From contig QZKD01000028.1 of the NCBI GenBank assembly GCA_003605085.1, forward strand, positions 45,332 to 109,331: a DNA stretch of 64,000 nt, written 5' to 3'. How positions within the stretch are numbered: the first letter of the stretch is position 1; each line of letters begins with the position of its first letter. Position numbers and translations under genes: made by a program. This DNA comes from Acholeplasma sp. (lineage in GTDB: Bacteria > Bacillota_I > Bacilli_A > Acholeplasmatales > Acholeplasmataceae). The notes under the pieces were generated by a model, which was not told the DNA's origin, searched no databases, and saw only the letters and a program-made list of their open reading frames with translations. Of the stretch, positions 52,369 through 60,403 are shown in pieces.

Positions 52369-53814
52369 TTATTTAATATCTTTAAATTTAACAATCGGTT
52401 GACGTGCAGCCTTCGCTTCATCGAGTCGTCTAACTATTGTCGAGTGTGGAGCTGTTTTTACAAGTTCAGGTGTTTCAATGGATTCTTTGACAATTTGACG
52501 CATCACAGCGATAAACGCATCCAGTGTATCTTTGGATTCAACTTCAGTGGGTTCAATCATCATGGATTGACTAAAAATGAGTGGGAAATAAATCGTTGGA
52601 GCATGGAAACCATAATCGAGTAAACGCTTCGCGATGTCTAATGTTTTCACACCTGTAGACTCATCTTTCATTCCATCAAAAACGAATTCATGTAAACAAT
52701 GTCCATCGATAGGTAGGTTAAAGAGATCCTTTAAGGAATCTTTGACATAGTTCGCATTGAGCGTAGCCATAGGTCCAATATCTGAAAGATGCTCTTTGCC
52801 AAAGGACAAGATATAGACATAGGCACGAATGTAGACAGAAGCATTTCCATAGAAAAGGCCTAATGCCCCTATCGAATCTTTCGCCTGATCAAAAACATAA
52901 ATGTCTTGTACTTTTCGAACGATTGGATTGGGTAAAAAATCGACGAGTTTTTCACAGACACCTACAGGACCAGATCCAGGACCTCCACCACCATGTGGGG
53001 TCGAGAATGTCTTATGAAGGTTAATATGCGTAATATCGAATCCCATATCACCAGGTTTTGCTTTACCGACCAGTGCATTTAAATTCGCACCATCATAATA
53101 AAGAAGTCCGCCTGCTTCATGAACCAATCGAGAAATCTCTAAAATATCTTTTTCAAAGACGCCTGCTGTATTCGGGTTTGTGAGCATTAACCCTGCGATT
53201 TCATCACTCAAGACATCCTTTAGAGCTTGTAGATTCACCGTTCCGTCAGAATTGGATTTGATTTCAACCGTTTCAAAACCACAAACGGTCGCAGATGCAG
53301 GGTTTGTCCCATGCGCTGAATCGGGAATGATAATTTTATTTCGTTTGGTATCTCCATGTTTTTCATGATAAGCTTTGATGATCATCAGACCAGCAAGTTC
53401 GCCATGCGCACCGGCAAATGGATTGAGAGAATAGGCTTTTAAACCAGAAATTTCAGAAAGCATGGCTTGAAGATCATAATAGATCTTTAAGAGCCCCTGA
53501 ACTGTTTTATCGGGTTGTAAGGGGTGAATGTTAGCAAATCCTGGAAGTGTTGCAAGTTCATCGTTGATTTTAGGATTATACTTCATCGTACAAGAACCTA
53601 GTGGATAAAATCCATTTTCAACGCCAAAGTTTTTTTGGCTGACATTGGTATAATGTCTGACAACATCAAATTCAGATACTTCAGGTAAATCGGCTTTCTT
53701 TTCTCTTAAGAGATGTTTGGGAAGTTCTACTTGAGGGATAGGTTTTGTCTCTAGATTGTACCCTTGACGCCCTTCTTTAGACATTTCAAAAATGAGTGTA
53801 TTGTAGTATTTCAT
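52369..53814 (-). CDS. gcvPB: Glycine dehydrogenase (decarboxylating) subunit 2
   Basis: 481 residues, the PLP-binding subunit of the P-protein. The Lys that holds PLP is in HINLHKTFSTPHGGGG near residue 270. With GcvPA it removes CO2 from glycine and passes the aminomethyl group to the lipoyl arm of GcvH. It begins on the last base of gcvPA's stop codon and is the last gene of the gcvT-gcvH-gcvPA-gcvPB operon. No lipoamide dehydrogenase gene lies here. Confidence 0.96.
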   Translation of the reverse strand: MKYYNTLIFEMSKEGRQGYNLETKPIPQVELPKHLLREKKADLPEVSEFDVVRHYTNVSQKNFGVENGFYPLGSCTMKYNPKINDELATLPGFANIHPLQPDKTVQGLLKIYYDLQAMLSEISGLKAYSLNPFAGAHGELAGLMIIKAYHEKHGDTKRNKIIIPDSAHGTNPASATVCGFETVEIKSNSDGTVNLQALKDVLSDEIAGLMLTNPNTAGVFEKDILEISRLVHEAGGLLYYDGANLNALVGKAKPGDMGFDITHINLHKTFSTPHGGGGPGSGPVGVCEKLVDFLPNPIVRKVQDIYVFDQAKDSIGALGLFYGNASVYIRAYVYILSFGKEHLSDIGPMATLNANYVKDSLKDLFNLPIDGHCLHEFVFDGMKDESTGVKTLDIAKRLLDYGFHAPTIYFPLIFSQSMMIEPTEVESKDTLDAFIAVMRQIVKESIETPELVKTAPHSTIVRRLDEAKAARQPIVKFKDIK

Positions 53815-55124
53815 CAGAGATTCACCACCGTTTCCAATAAAGCATCGATATCAGCAAGACTTCGCTTTTCTGTGACAGCAAAAAGCAAGTGTTGATTACC
53901 GATATGTAGGGGTCCTAAAATACCTTTATCAAGCAATGCTTTTTCAAGTATCTCTGCATCTATTTTGGATCTAAGTACAAACTCTTTATAGAAAGGCTTG
54001 TCATAGACGATGTCAAACTTACCTGTTTCTAGTAGTCTTTGATAGAGGTAATGCGCACCTTTCATGGATTCATTGGCCACATGGACTAAACCTTCTTTTC
54101 CCATGGCTGAAAGATAAATGGTAACAGCAAGTGCCATTAAGGATTGGTTCGAACAAATATTCGAATTTGCTTTAGCACGACGGATGTGTTGTTCTCTAGC
54201 TTGAAGCGTAAGAACGAATGCACGCTTTCCATCGACATCAGTTGTGATTCCACAAATTCTACCGGGCATCTTTCTCACATAGGCCATTTTTGTCGCAAGA
54301 TAACCCAAATAAGCACCACCAAATGACAGTGGTAAGCCTAAGGATTGAAGATCACCTACTGCGATATCAGCACCTTGTTCAGCTTGGGACTTGATAATGC
54401 TTAAGGCTTGACCTTCACTATTAAGGATGAATAAACCACCAGCTTGATGAACGAGATCAGCTACACCATCTAGGTCTTCGATAATGCCATAGTAATTAGG
54501 ATTTTGAGCAATGAACCCCATGCTATCTTGAAGATGATCCTTCAAAGAATCTAGATGGGTTTCTCCGTGATGTGCTGGAACGACTTGAACCTGGATATGA
54601 CGATAATGAGCATAGGTCTTTATCACGTCAATTGTTCTTGGATGGACGGTTTCAGAGACTAAAATTTTGTTTTTTCCTGTTTGAGCGTAAGCCATAAACA
54701 TCGCTTCCGCAGTGGCTGTCGCACCATCATACATCGAAGCATTCGAAACATCCATCCCAGTGAGTTCACAGACCATCGTCTGATACTCAAAGATATATTG
54801 TAGAGTTCCTTGAGCAACTTCGGGTTGATAAGGTGTGTATGAGGTTAAAAATTCTTGACGAGAAATCAAGGCTTTGACAATAGATGGAGTATAGTGATCA
54901 TACGCACCAGCGCCACGGAATATGACAAGTTCCTTATTTTGATTGGCAAGGCTCTTCATGTGTTCTGAGAGTATATGATCTGAAAACTGAGAGGGGATGG
55001 CATACGGTTTGGTCAGTCTAAGTGACTTGGGGATGGAAGAAAAGAGATCATCCAAGGTGTTAGCCCCGGTGATCTTCAGCATGTCCTCAATGTCCTGACG
55101 TGTATGCGGCAGGTATTTGTGCAT
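53814..55124 (-). CDS. gcvPA: Glycine dehydrogenase (decarboxylating) subunit 1
   Basis: 436 residues, the partner of GcvPB in the split P-protein usual for Firmicutes. Typical blocks are YLPHTRQDIEDML at the start, FRGAGAYDHYTPSIV, and the final GPLHIGNQHLLFAVTEKR. GAGGAG 8 bases upstream favours ATG 55124 over the longer frame from 55139. It starts 4 bases after the gcvH stop. Confidence 0.95.
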   Translation of the reverse strand: MHKYLPHTRQDIEDMLKITGANTLDDLFSSIPKSLRLTKPYAIPSQFSDHILSEHMKSLANQNKELVIFRGAGAYDHYTPSIVKALISRQEFLTSYTPYQPEVAQGTLQYIFEYQTMVCELTGMDVSNASMYDGATATAEAMFMAYAQTGKNKILVSETVHPRTIDVIKTYAHYRHIQVQVVPAHHGETHLDSLKDHLQDSMGFIAQNPNYYGIIEDLDGVADLVHQAGGLFILNSEGQALSIIKSQAEQGADIAVGDLQSLGLPLSFGGAYLGYLATKMAYVRKMPGRICGITTDVDGKRAFVLTLQAREQHIRRAKANSNICSNQSLMALAVTIYLSAMGKEGLVHVANESMKGAHYLYQRLLETGKFDIVYDKPFYKEFVLRSKIDAEILEKALLDKGILGPLHIGNQHLLFAVTEKRSLADIDALLETVVNL

Positions 55125-55128
55125 TGGA

Positions 55129-55506
55129 TTACTCCTCACATAGGGGTTCGTATTGTACGCTATTTAATAAAGATGTTAATTCTTCAGGTTTGGTCAGTTC
55201 GACTTTGGCAATCCAACTTCCATAGGGATCATCATTGAGAAGTTCAGGAGCATCTAAAAGTGCTTCATTAACTTCTAGAACTTTGCAAGATATAGGTGCA
55301 TACACATCGGATGCGGCTTTTACAGACTCAACAGCACCTAATGATTCACCTTTTTTAATGTTTTTACCCACTTTGGGTAACTCGATGAAGACTACAGAAC
55401 CAAGCGCATGTTGTGCATGATCTGAAATACCGATCCATGCGATATTTCCTTCTTGCTTCACCCATTCATGACTTTCACTGTAAAGTAAACCTTCTTTGAC
55501 TAGCAT
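55129..55506 (-). CDS. gcvH: Glycine cleavage system H protein
   Basis: 125 residues, lipoyl carrier of the glycine cleavage system. The Lys that takes lipoate is Lys 63 in GAVESVKAASD. It shuttles the aminomethyl arm between P-, T- and L-proteins. AGGAGG precedes the ATG, 12 bases after the end of gcvT. In Firmicutes GcvH can also serve in lipoate assembly. Confidence 0.96.
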   Translation of the reverse strand: MLVKEGLLYSESHEWVKQEGNIAWIGISDHAQHALGSVVFIELPKVGKNIKKGESLGAVESVKAASDVYAPISCKVLEVNEALLDAPELLNDDPYGSWIAKVELTKPEELTSLLNSVQYEPLCEE

Positions 55507-55518
55507 GGAAAATTCCTC

Positions 55519-56592
55519 CTATTTATTGTATTTCTTTGTATAAAATTTACGATTTCTAACGCGAGCAGGAACAAAGTTATTTCTTATTTGAACAGATACA
55601 TCAGTTCCTAATGAACTAAACTCGATATCGACTAAGGCATTGGCGATAGGTGTTTCAAGTGTGGGAAGTAGATATCCTGTGGTGACACTACCAATTTCCT
55701 TTTCACCTATAAAGACTTTGTATCCGTGTCTTGGAATATTTCTTTCTAGAAGTTCTAAGCCCACGATTTTCCGTTTAGGCGCTTCTTTATACGCTACGAT
55801 AGCATCTCTTCCAATAAAGGATTTATCAAGTTTAACGGCGAAATTTAGACCAGCTTCTACAGGGTTGATCGATTCACTGATCTCATGACCGTAAAGAGGA
55901 AGATTGGCTTCAAATCTTAAGGTATCTCTAGCTCCAAGACCACAAGGTGTGACACCGTAAGCAATCGCTTTATCCCAAACATCATCGATTAAGTGAGGCT
56001 TTCCGTAAATCTCAAATCCATCTTCACCGGTATATCCGGTACGTGAGAAGATGACATATCCATCTTGATAAGGAACAACTTTATACGTCATAAAACTTAG
56101 ATCGCTGCCATCGAGTCCAAGCATGGTTTTTACATTGGCTGAAACGAGTGGGCCTTGAATCGCGACTTGTCCATATTGATCGGATAGGTTTCGAGTGGTC
56201 ACATGAAATGCTTTGGCTTGTTCACTGACCCAAGCGAAATCCTTATCGATGTTTCCAGCGTTGACGACAAGTAATATTTGATCTTCTTTGATCACGTAGA
56301 CCAAAAGGTCATCCACGACAAATCCTTTTTCATCACACATTAACGAATAGGTGACTTTCGTTGTGTCAGGTGTGATAAGATTAGTAACGAGATGATTCAC
56401 ATAGGAGAGTGCATCTGCACCCTCGATTAAAAATTCACCCATGTGGGATACATCGAAAATTCCCATACCTGTTCGGACCGCTAAGTGTTCTTCAGTAATA
56501 CCGGTATAAGATACTGGCATGTGAAATCCAGCATACTCAATCATTTTCGCATGTAACCCAAGATGTTTATCATGTAATGATGTGGTTTTCAT
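55519..56592 (-). CDS. gcvT: Aminomethyltransferase (glycine cleavage T protein)
   Basis: 357 residues. It releases ammonia and moves the methylene group to tetrahydrofolate. Blocks are YAGFHMPVSY, VSHMGEF, the folate-site region SRTGYTGEDGFEIY, and GLGARDTLR. First gene of the operon; TATAAT stands on the minus strand at 56628-56623 and AGGAG before the start. I looked for a tandem glycine riboswitch in the upstream 200 bases and saw none. Confidence 0.96.
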   Translation of the reverse strand: MKTTSLHDKHLGLHAKMIEYAGFHMPVSYTGITEEHLAVRTGMGIFDVSHMGEFLIEGADALSYVNHLVTNLITPDTTKVTYSLMCDEKGFVVDDLLVYVIKEDQILLVVNAGNIDKDFAWVSEQAKAFHVTTRNLSDQYGQVAIQGPLVSANVKTMLGLDGSDLSFMTYKVVPYQDGYVIFSRTGYTGEDGFEIYGKPHLIDDVWDKAIAYGVTPCGLGARDTLRFEANLPLYGHEISESINPVEAGLNFAVKLDKSFIGRDAIVAYKEAPKRKIVGLELLERNIPRHGYKVFIGEKEIGSVTTGYLLPTLETPIANALVDIEFSSLGTDVSVQIRNNFVPARVRNRKFYTKKYNK

Positions 56593-56749
56593 GGTTATCT
56601 CCTAAAAGCGTTTTCTATACTCATTATACACCAAGTTTTTTTGTTTTCTATGAGAAATGAATACCATTGTTTATTTTTTAATAAAATAAAATACTATGGG
56701 AATTCATGGGAAATATGGATACATAGTGACATGGGAATATTGATTGCGA

Positions 56750-56765
56750 TAAGTTGACTATACAT
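56750..56765 (+). promoter_or_regulatory. Operator-like 16-mer over the -35 of the DUF4127 gene
   Basis: TAAGTTGACTATACAT. Near copies lie at 60165-60180 and 60356-60371 on the opposite strand, each at a promoter of this cluster. Confidence 0.6.
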
Positions 56766-56781
56766 TTAATCGTGGTATAAT
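56754..56781 (+). promoter_or_regulatory. Promoter of the DUF4127 gene
   Basis: TTGACT (56754-56759) and TATAAT (56776-56781), 16 bases apart, with TGG before the -10. Confidence 0.8.
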
Positions 56782-56810
56782 TAAGTAGATGAAATAATGG
56801 AGGAAATCTT

Positions 56811-58322
56811 ATGTCAAAAATCGTTTTACTCCCTCTAGATGAAAGACCTTGTAACCTGATTTATCCGAAACAGATTTTTCATACCGATTCATTTCAAATC
56901 GTTACTCCCCACCCATCTGTTTTAGGACGAAAGAAGACTCCAGCGGATCTAAAATCTTTGGATCTTTTTATTGAACAGGAATCCAGGGATGCCATGGGTC
57001 TTGTTGTTTCCATGGATATGCTCCTTTATGGTGGACTCGTCCCTTCACGCTTACATCATTTATCAAAAGAGACTCTTTTGTCAAGATTTGAAATTTTATA
57101 TAGCATCAAGAAAAAATATCCTGCTCTCAAAATTTTTGCATTTGATTTAATCATGCGTTGTCCCCAGTACAGTTCAAGTGATGAAGAACCTGATTACTAT
57201 GGTCAATGTGGACTTGAAATCTTTAAATCAGGATTTATTGGTCATAAGATTGAACTTGGCCTCGCGACTGAAGAAGAAAAGAACTATCATGCATCGTTGA
57301 ACATACCTAAAGAGTCTATAGATGATTATTTATCAAGAAGACAGATAAATCTTGAGATGAACAGAAAAACGATTGAACTCGTCAAGGAGCAGATCATTGA
57401 CTTTCTGATCATCCCACAAGATGATGCAGCTCAATATGGATATACAGCTAAAAACCAAGAAGTTATTAAAGAAGATATCGATCGATTGGAACTCGCCCAG
57501 AAGATTTATATGTATCCTGGAGCAGACGAAGTGGCTAATACGCTTTTAAGCCGAATGTATCTAGCAGTGAATCAAAAGAAACCAAAATTCTACATTCATT
57601 ATCCCACCCCTTCAGCTGCTCAAAGTATTCCCCTTCTTGAAGATCGTTATTTGGATGTGACCGTTCGTTATCAAATTAGAGCAGCAGGTGGAAGGATAGT
57701 TACATCGATAAATGAGGCAGATATTGTTCTGTTTGTCAATGCATCAGGAACCAAGATGGCATCCTCATCTCAGATACATCATAAGCGTGATGAAGGATTA
57801 AGAACACTAAGAAATTTGGTGGATTTTGTTGAGTTAATGGATGAAGTTATACATCAAGAAAATAAGGTTGTTGCCTTGGCTGATGTCGCTACTTTAAATG
57901 GCTCAGATCATGAGCTGATGCAGTTATTAAAACAAAAGAATCTTCTCCTGAAATTAGGGGCTTATGCAGGTTGGAATACATCTTCAAATACTTTGGGCAC
58001 TACTATCCCGCACGCTATCCAAACTTGGGCACGAGGTACGTCTCAAGAACATTATGATTTCTTGGTCAGTAGATATGTTGAAGATTACGGGTATATGGCC
58101 TTAGTAAGGGGTTTAGTCATTGGTAGACTCAAGGACTTAGGGATGAATTATTTCGATGTTAGCAAAGATCTTTTTATGATTGAGACTATGGTTCATAATG
58201 AACTCAAGTCATTCATTCATACCTATCTAGAACCCATAGAAAAACATATTAAAATCCAACACGTTTGGATGCCCTGGAAACGCATGTTTGAAGTTGGTGT
58301 AGACGTTAAATACTTACCATAA
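56811..58322 (+). CDS. DUF4127 family protein
   Basis: 503 residues, cytosolic. Family hallmarks are LLPLDERPCN at the start, SMDMLLYGGLVPSR, QDDAAQYGY, PGADEVANTLLSR and AYAGWNTSSNTLGT. The conserved D-E-R-P, D-D and N-T-S residues look like an active site, but the family has no proven reaction. Such genes often stand in sugar-use clusters in Firmicutes. Here it is followed by a ROK kinase operon in the opposite direction and shares a promoter motif with it. Confidence 0.9.
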   Translation: MSKIVLLPLDERPCNLIYPKQIFHTDSFQIVTPHPSVLGRKKTPADLKSLDLFIEQESRDAMGLVVSMDMLLYGGLVPSRLHHLSKETLLSRFEILYSIKKKYPALKIFAFDLIMRCPQYSSSDEEPDYYGQCGLEIFKSGFIGHKIELGLATEEEKNYHASLNIPKESIDDYLSRRQINLEMNRKTIELVKEQIIDFLIIPQDDAAQYGYTAKNQEVIKEDIDRLELAQKIYMYPGADEVANTLLSRMYLAVNQKKPKFYIHYPTPSAAQSIPLLEDRYLDVTVRYQIRAAGGRIVTSINEADIVLFVNASGTKMASSSQIHHKRDEGLRTLRNLVDFVELMDEVIHQENKVVALADVATLNGSDHELMQLLKQKNLLLKLGAYAGWNTSSNTLGTTIPHAIQTWARGTSQEHYDFLVSRYVEDYGYMALVRGLVIGRLKDLGMNYFDVSKDLFMIETMVHNELKSFIHTYLEPIEKHIKIQHVWMPWKRMFEVGVDVKYLP

Positions 58323-58325
58323 AAA

Positions 58326-58350
58326 AAGACAAGGTTTAACCCATTGTCTT
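58326..58350 (-). terminator. Terminator of the lipoprotein-ROK operon
   Basis: On the minus strand AAGACAA and TTGTCTT enclose an inner GGTT/AACC pairing and are followed by seven T. Confidence 0.7.
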
Positions 58351-58361
58351 GTCAATTAAAG

Positions 58362-58383
58362 AGTGATGGAAATCACTTTTTTC
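58362..58383 (+). terminator. Terminator after the DUF4127 gene
   Basis: AGTGAT, loop GGAA, ATCACT, then T-rich sequence; it overlaps the 3' end of the convergent ROK gene. Confidence 0.65.
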
Positions 58384-59245
58384 TTTGTTGAAATTGATGA
58401 TGAATAAACGCACCTAGCATACCAGAATCATTCTTTAATGTTGCTAGTTGAATGTCAAACGAGTCAATGAAATAGGGTTCAATTTTTTGCTTAAGCACGG
58501 ATCTCAATTCTAAAATAAATTGATCACCTCGATTGGAGATACCTCCACCAATGACAAGATGAGAGGGATTGAAAGTGTAGATTAGATTGACGATACCATC
58601 TGCTAAATACTGATAAAATCGGTCAATGACCTTCACTGCTATAGGATCTTTTTGATCATATTTTTCGAAGACTTCATGGGTATGATTAACCTGAAGACCA
58701 AGTTCTCTCGCATACAAAAGTAAGGATGATAATGATGCTAACTTTTCATAAGGTATGCCATGAATCAGCATTCTTCCCCATTCCCCAGCACTGTATGAAT
58801 TTCCATGAACTATTTTTCCATTAACAACAATTGCGCCACCAATACCAGTACCAATCGTCATAGCTAGGAAATCTTGCAAAGGGGGATTACCAAAAACAGA
58901 TTCTGCTAGTGCAGCACAATTGACATCATTTTCAACTGTTGTAAATATACCAGTATTTTTTTCAATTTCTTCTTTGAGATGGATTCCTGCATAGTCTTTC
59001 ATCGTATCCGTTGTTGCTAAAACAATGCCATGAATAGGATCGATAACTCCTGCAGAACTGATAGCAATTCCTGATATTTCATGTGTATGCTTAAAGTCAT
59101 GGATCGTATCGATGATACGTAAAAGAATCGATGGTCCACCGAGATGTGCGTCGGTAGCCATCGAATACTTTTCAGTTAATTTGCCCTGATTGTTAATGAT
59201 GCCGAACTTGATGGCAGTACCACCAATATCAAAGGATAGTATCAT
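58373..59245 (-). CDS. ROK family sugar kinase
   Basis: 290 residues. The ATP phosphate loop DIGGTAIKFG opens the protein, the likely catalytic Asp 107 is in VENDVNCAAL, and the second phosphate region is TIGTGIGGAIVV. The C-x-C-G-x-x-G-C zinc cluster of many ROK kinases is missing; the stretch after SAGEWGRMLIHG has no Cys. ROK members phosphorylate glucose, mannose or N-acetyl sugars; lack of a DNA-binding domain makes it a kinase, not a repressor. It overlaps the lipoprotein gene before it (TAATG). Confidence 0.88.
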   Translation of the reverse strand: MILSFDIGGTAIKFGIINNQGKLTEKYSMATDAHLGGPSILLRIIDTIHDFKHTHEISGIAISSAGVIDPIHGIVLATTDTMKDYAGIHLKEEIEKNTGIFTTVENDVNCAALAESVFGNPPLQDFLAMTIGTGIGGAIVVNGKIVHGNSYSAGEWGRMLIHGIPYEKLASLSSLLLYARELGLQVNHTHEVFEKYDQKDPIAVKVIDRFYQYLADGIVNLIYTFNPSHLVIGGGISNRGDQFILELRSVLKQKIEPYFIDSFDIQLATLKNDSGMLGAFIHHQFQQRKK

Positions 59246-60123
59246 TAGGATAAGGTCGGTAAGGTAACAGATGTAGTATTGAATCCGGATAATGTAATCA
59301 CTATATCAAATGTAATTAGATCATCAACCATCGTGAAACTTATGGTATGGATAAAATCGTCTTGAATGGTCATTCTAAAGTTAGAAGTAATCGCACCGCC
59401 CAAAAATGATTCAAGAGAACTATAATATTCAGTCATTAATATATAATATGTAGATGAACCTTCCGTTTGTTCGACAAAATAGTCTTTGTTAAAATTATTT
59501 ATGAAACTGAGTTCAGCAGTTCCTTTTTCACTACATGTAATTTCAGATTTTTGCCATTCAATTCCAATGAGTTCATAGATATAGCAGACATCACTCGCTG
59601 TTTCATAATAAATAGTTTCATCAAGTGCATCCACTCTAGCAGCATCTTCATCCATTTTAACAATAACAGAATAGGACTCCTCATCTGAAGTGAACACTAT
59701 GTTCATCTGATAACTATTCGCTTGGTTTGTTTGATCAATTGCCAAAGCAAGTGGATCTATCACCACTTCCATAGCTTTTACTACGAGCAGGAAAACTTTA
59801 TCCGTTGAATATGACTGATAAGATAATGTAGCTGTGAGCGTTACAGTAGTATCTTCTGTTGGTCTGATAACAACACCCGAGGTGGAAATAATCAAAGGGT
59901 GGGATGATTCCCAAGAGATGTCAACATCTTCGATAGAATCAGTTAACGTAATATTTTGTGTTACTTGGCTTGAGTTATCATCTGTGGCAAACCCAATCGC
60001 TAAATCAACAATAACGGATTCAACAACTTCTTGATCTGTGGGAACATTAGGAGTTTCATCACAAGCGAACAATCCAAATGTAATGAGCAAAATAGACAAC
60101 ATCATGTATAGTTTTTTTGGCAT
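59245..60123 (-). CDS. Lipoprotein with atrophied Ig-like domain
   Basis: 292 residues. Lipoprotein signal ending LLITFGLFAC (Cys 21). Residues about 30-115 form an atrophied bacterial Ig-like domain (VDISWESSHPLIISTSGVV, then TVTLTATLSY). The rest is beta-rich without a known family (repeated YYILMTEYYSS-type strands). It stands in front of, and is coupled to, the ROK kinase gene, so it may be a surface protein for the same sugar. ATG 60123 is preferred over the GTG at 60132, which lies in the AGGTG ribosome site. Confidence 0.8.
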   Translation of the reverse strand: MPKKLYMMLSILLITFGLFACDETPNVPTDQEVVESVIVDLAIGFATDDNSSQVTQNITLTDSIEDVDISWESSHPLIISTSGVVIRPTEDTTVTLTATLSYQSYSTDKVFLLVVKAMEVVIDPLALAIDQTNQANSYQMNIVFTSDEESYSVIVKMDEDAARVDALDETIYYETASDVCYIYELIGIEWQKSEITCSEKGTAELSFINNFNKDYFVEQTEGSSTYYILMTEYYSSLESFLGGAITSNFRMTIQDDFIHTISFTMVDDLITFDIVITLSGFNTTSVTLPTLS

Positions 60124-60147
60124 TATTTGCACCTCATTTCAACGGTT

Positions 60148-60176
60148 ATTATAGCACGATAAACATGTATAGTCAA
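60148..60176 (-). promoter_or_regulatory. Promoter of the lipoprotein-ROK operon
   Basis: On the minus strand TTGACT (60176-60171) and TATAAT (60153-60148), 17 bases apart. The spacer (ATACATG...ATCGTGC) closely resembles that of the DUF4127 promoter at 56754. Confidence 0.82.
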
Positions 60177-60180
60177 TTTA
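60165..60180 (-). promoter_or_regulatory. Operator-like 16-mer over the -35 of the lipoprotein-ROK operon
   Basis: Read on the minus strand: TAAATTGACTATACAT, one base different from 56750-56765. Confidence 0.6.
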
Positions 60181-60307
60181 TTTCAATAATGAAAAAAATA
60201 AATAATTTTCTTCGAAAAACGCAAAAATCTTTGTTTTACCGCTAAGTAAGCGTTTTTTTATTAAAAATCATGCGCGTAAGAAAAAGTGATTTTCATTGAA
60301 TTGGGTA

Positions 60308-60336
60308 TTGAAACCGCTTTTATTGTGTGTTATTAT
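60308..60336 (+). promoter_or_regulatory. Promoter of the large Ig-like lipoprotein gene
   Basis: TTGAAA (60308-60313) and TATTAT (60331-60336) with 17 bases between. GCGTAAGAAA lies upstream at 60274-60283, as it does before the next promoter (62407-62416). Confidence 0.75.
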
Positions 60337-60344
60337 ACTTGTAG

Positions 60345-60371
60345 AGACAAGTTACATGCATAGTCAACTTA
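60345..60371 (-). promoter_or_regulatory. Tandem operator-like motifs downstream of the -10
   Basis: On the minus strand TAAGTTGACTATGCAT (60371-60356) matches the motifs at 56750 and 60165, and GTAACTTGTCT (60355-60345) is a weaker second copy directly behind it, 17 bases away. Just downstream of the start point is a usual place for repressor binding. Confidence 0.6.
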
Positions 60372-60403
60372 CGTCTTAAAATTTGAAAGGAAAAGTGAAT
60401 GCA

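Noticed and set aside
56593..56810. Glycine riboswitch upstream of the gcv operon
   Set aside because: No tandem aptamer-like helices or conserved cores are seen in the short AT-rich upstream region.
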